Part shown: positions 4,619-6,495 of the stretch, in pieces
How positions within the stretch are numbered: position 1 is the first letter of the stretch
Layout: every line of letters begins with the position of its first letter
From: Solirubrobacteraceae bacterium
GTDB taxonomy: Bacteria > Actinomycetota > Thermoleophilia > Solirubrobacterales > Solirubrobacteraceae
Direction: 5' to 3'
Length of the DNA stretch: 6,495 bases
NCBI GenBank assembly: GCA_016462245.1
Contig: JAEMTR010000081.1
Coordinates: forward strand, 1-6,495
Notes under the pieces: generated by a model
The model's database searches: none
The model's input: only the letters and a program-made list of their open reading frames with translations
Told to the model about the DNA's origin: nothing
Translations under genes and position numbers: made by a program

Positions 4619-6067
4619 ATGGCTACTCCAGACCAGACCCGCGTCCCGCTAACGAGCGAAGAAGAGGGCCTCAAGGACCTCAACTCCGACTACACCGAGC
4701 GCTACGGCTTCCATGACGCCGAGAACTATCTCTTCAAGGCTCCGAAGGGGCTGACGCGCGAACTGGTCGAGAAGATCTCGGAGTTCAAGAACGAGCCGCA
4801 GTGGATGCGCGAGTTCCGCCTCAAGTCGTACGATCACTTCCTCGCCCGCGAGATGCCCACTTGGGGCTCGCCGATGCTGGCCGAAGTCGACTTCGACAAC
4901 ATCCATTACTTCGTGCGCGCTTCGGAGAAGCCGGAGCGCTCATGGGATGACGTCCCTGAAGATGTAAAGAAGACCTTCGACCGGCTTGGTATTCCGGAGG
5001 CCGAGCGCAACTTCCTTGCCGGCGTTGGCGCGCAGTACGAATCAGAGGTCGTCTACCACCAGGTCAATAAGGACCTTGAGGACCAAGGCGTGATCTTCCT
5101 CGACATGGATTCTGCGCTGCGCGACCACGAAGATCTGGTGCGCGAGTACTTCGCGACGATCATTCCGGCGAATGACAACAAGCTGGCCTCGCTCAACAGC
5201 GCGGTCTGGTCGGGTGGCTCGTTCGTTTACGTGCCGCCGGGCGTTCAGGTTGAGATGCCGCTGCAGGCCTACTTCCGGATTAACACCGAGAACATGGGTC
5301 AGTTCGAGCGGACGATCATCATCGCCGACGAAGGCTCCTACGTTCACTACGTCGAAGGCTGCACCGCTCCCACGTATTCGAGCGATTCGCTGCATTCGGC
5401 TGTCGTTGAGCTGATTGCCAAGCCAGGTGCTCGTATTCGTTACACGACTGTGCAGAACTGGTCGCAGAACGTCTTCAACTTGGTCACTAAGCGCGCCGTC
5501 GCCGAGAAGGACGCGACCGTTGAGTGGGTCGACTGCAACCTCGGTTCGAAGCTGACGATGAAGTACCCGAGCGTCTACCTGATGGGTGAGAGGGCCCACG
5601 GCGAGATCCTTTCGATCGCATTCGCCGGTAAGGGCCAGCATCAGGACGCCGGCGGCAAGATCGTCCACGTCGCGCCAAACACAACCTCGAACATCTTCGC
5701 CAAGTCGATCTCGAAGGACGGCGGGCGCTCCAGCTACCGCGGTCTGCTCGAGGTCGCCAAGGGCGCCGGTGGCTCAAAGTCGAAGGTTGTTTGCGACGCG
5801 CTGCTGCTCGACGAAGAGAGCCGCTCCGACACCTACCCAACGATCCGCATCGGCGAGGACGACGTTGACGTCGGCCACGAAGCGACCGTTTCGAAGGTCG
5901 GCGACGAGCAGCTCTTCTACCTGATGAGCCACGGCATCTCCGAGGAGGAGGCCGGCAAGCTGATCGTCAACGGCTTCATCGAGCCGATCGTCAAGGAGCT
6001 GCCGATGGAGTACGCGGTTGAGATGAACCGCTTGATCGAGCTGCAGATGGAAGGCTCGATCGGATGA
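4619..6067 (+). CDS. sufB: SufB, Fe-S cluster scaffold subunit
   Basis: SufB is the core scaffold on which the new cluster forms, in complex with SufC and SufD in the cytosol. The 482-residue protein shows the SufB N-terminal region (YGFHDAENYLFKAPKGL; WMREFRLKSYDHF) and the central Q-Y-E-S-E-V-V-Y segment. A long beta-helix follows, with SAVWSGGSFVYVPPGVQVEMPLQ, YVHYVEGCTAP and SKSKVVCDALLLDE. The C-terminal part has DVGHEATVSKVGDEQLFYLMSHG, the usual SufB/SufD signature. Cys248 and Cys392 correspond in context to the sulfur-accepting and cluster-assembly cysteines of Escherichia coli SufB (C254 and C405), and His420/Glu421 to the His-Glu pair implicated as ligands. An additional Cys306 (WVDCNLGS) is present. 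Length is normal. The ATG is two bases after the Rieske stop, with GAGG at 4605-4608 as a ribosome site; its stop overlaps sufD (ATGA). Confidence 0.97.
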   Translation: MATPDQTRVPLTSEEEGLKDLNSDYTERYGFHDAENYLFKAPKGLTRELVEKISEFKNEPQWMREFRLKSYDHFLAREMPTWGSPMLAEVDFDNIHYFVRASEKPERSWDDVPEDVKKTFDRLGIPEAERNFLAGVGAQYESEVVYHQVNKDLEDQGVIFLDMDSALRDHEDLVREYFATIIPANDNKLASLNSAVWSGGSFVYVPPGVQVEMPLQAYFRINTENMGQFERTIIIADEGSYVHYVEGCTAPTYSSDSLHSAVVELIAKPGARIRYTTVQNWSQNVFNLVTKRAVAEKDATVEWVDCNLGSKLTMKYPSVYLMGERAHGEILSIAFAGKGQHQDAGGKIVHVAPNTTSNIFAKSISKDGGRSSYRGLLEVAKGAGGSKSKVVCDALLLDEESRSDTYPTIRIGEDDVDVGHEATVSKVGDEQLFYLMSHGISEEEAGKLIVNGFIEPIVKELPMEYAVEMNRLIELQMEGSIG

Positions 6068-6495
6068 CGCAGGCTGTTGTCGAACCACCATTCCTTGCCG
6101 ACCGACGCGCTACCGCGGCGGCCGCGCTCGATGCGCTTGAGCTGCCGAATTTCCGTGGCGTTCCTGGCTGGGAGTTCACGCCGATCGAAGGGCTCGAGCT
6201 TGATTCATTCACGCCAGCGCCCGCCGGCGACGAGGACAGCGCTGCGCCGCTGCTGGAGATTGCCGCCGAAGGCGCGATCCGCGCCAGCAGTGATGACCCC
6301 GGAGCAGATGCACCGGTCGTAATGCCGCTGGCACTCGCAGCCGAGCGCTACCCAGAGGTCGTTGAACAGCACCTCGGCAGCATTGTCGCCGATCCTGAGA
6401 GCCCCTTCATCGCCCGCAACGAAGCGCTCTGGAGCGACGGACTTCTCGTCTACGTGCCGAAGGGCGTAGAGGTCAGCGAGCCGATCATCGTCAAC
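6064..6495 (+). CDS. sufD: SufD, scaffold partner of SufB (first 144 codons, cut by right edge)
   Basis: SufD pairs with SufB and SufC in the scaffold complex and is needed for iron acquisition during cluster assembly in studied bacteria. The visible 144 residues begin MTQAVVEPPFLADRRATAAA. They contain NFRGVPGWEFTPI, the SufD N-terminal 'PxxxxxxWxxT' region, then a variable stretch. The start of the beta-helix follows with SPFIARNEALWSDG and LLVYVPKGVEVSEPIIV, the hallmark SufB/SufD entry repeat. The short helical N-terminus and position right after sufB indicate SufD rather than a second SufB. The ATG overlaps the sufB stop by 4 bp (ATGA); GGAAGG at 6049-6054 is a reasonable ribosome site nine bases upstream. 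The frame is open to the end of the window and shows no disruption. Confidence 0.93.
   Translation, partial: MTQAVVEPPFLADRRATAAAALDALELPNFRGVPGWEFTPIEGLELDSFTPAPAGDEDSAAPLLEIAAEGAIRASSDDPGADAPVVMPLALAAERYPEVVEQHLGSIVADPESPFIARNEALWSDGLLVYVPKGVEVSEPIIVN

Noticed and set aside
5042..5668. A 208-codon open frame on the minus strand inside sufB
   Set aside because: It is fully antisense to a strongly conserved part of SufB, has Arg/Val/Asp-rich low-complexity translation and no family motif; a codon-bias shadow.

Overview
The window is high-GC bacterial DNA, roughly 60% by eye, with tightly packed genes, 4-bp ATGA overlaps, a GTG start and TAnnnT-type -10 boxes next to start codons. Together with a Rieske ferredoxin and a SufU inside a suf locus, this points to an actinomycete-type bacterium (Actinomycetota). 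A deep lineage such as Thermoleophilia is possible, but that is a guess from style, not a demonstrated placement.

Left part (1-663): two genes on the minus strand. A short-chain dehydrogenase/reductase (422 to 1) runs off the left edge. Five bases upstream of it is a 59-residue predicted membrane protein (607 to 428). A 56-bp divergent region separates these from the plus-strand genes and holds a TAATAT box placed for a leaderless minus-strand transcript. From 664 to 1290 lies a class I SAM-dependent methyltransferase.

Right part (1317-6495): a SUF iron-sulfur cluster assembly operon in the order rrf2-type regulator, sufC, sufS, sufU, Rieske ferredoxin, sufB, sufD. SufD is cut by the right edge. 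The genes overlap by up to 4 bp or are 2-31 bp apart, so one transcript is expected. A perfect inverted repeat with 9-bp arms (1317-1335) lies over the presumed promoter just before the regulator and is the obvious autoregulatory operator. SufS would take sulfur from cysteine and SufU would accept it. SufB, SufC and SufD form the ATP-dependent scaffold, and the Rieske protein is a likely electron carrier or client. The Rrf2 regulator carries three cysteines that could sense cluster status.

The most striking feature is an in-frame TAG (3551-3553) in sufS at codon 302, where relatives usually have Glu. The frame then continues intact through the catalytic-cysteine motif to a TGA at 3866, giving exactly the usual full length of about 406 codons. 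This is either a nonsense mutation, a sequence error, or amber readthrough/reassignment. None of the eight genes with a visible end uses TAG as its terminator. I found no CRISPR array, tRNA, rRNA, insertion sequence or convincing terminator, and no gene-free stretch over 300 bases.
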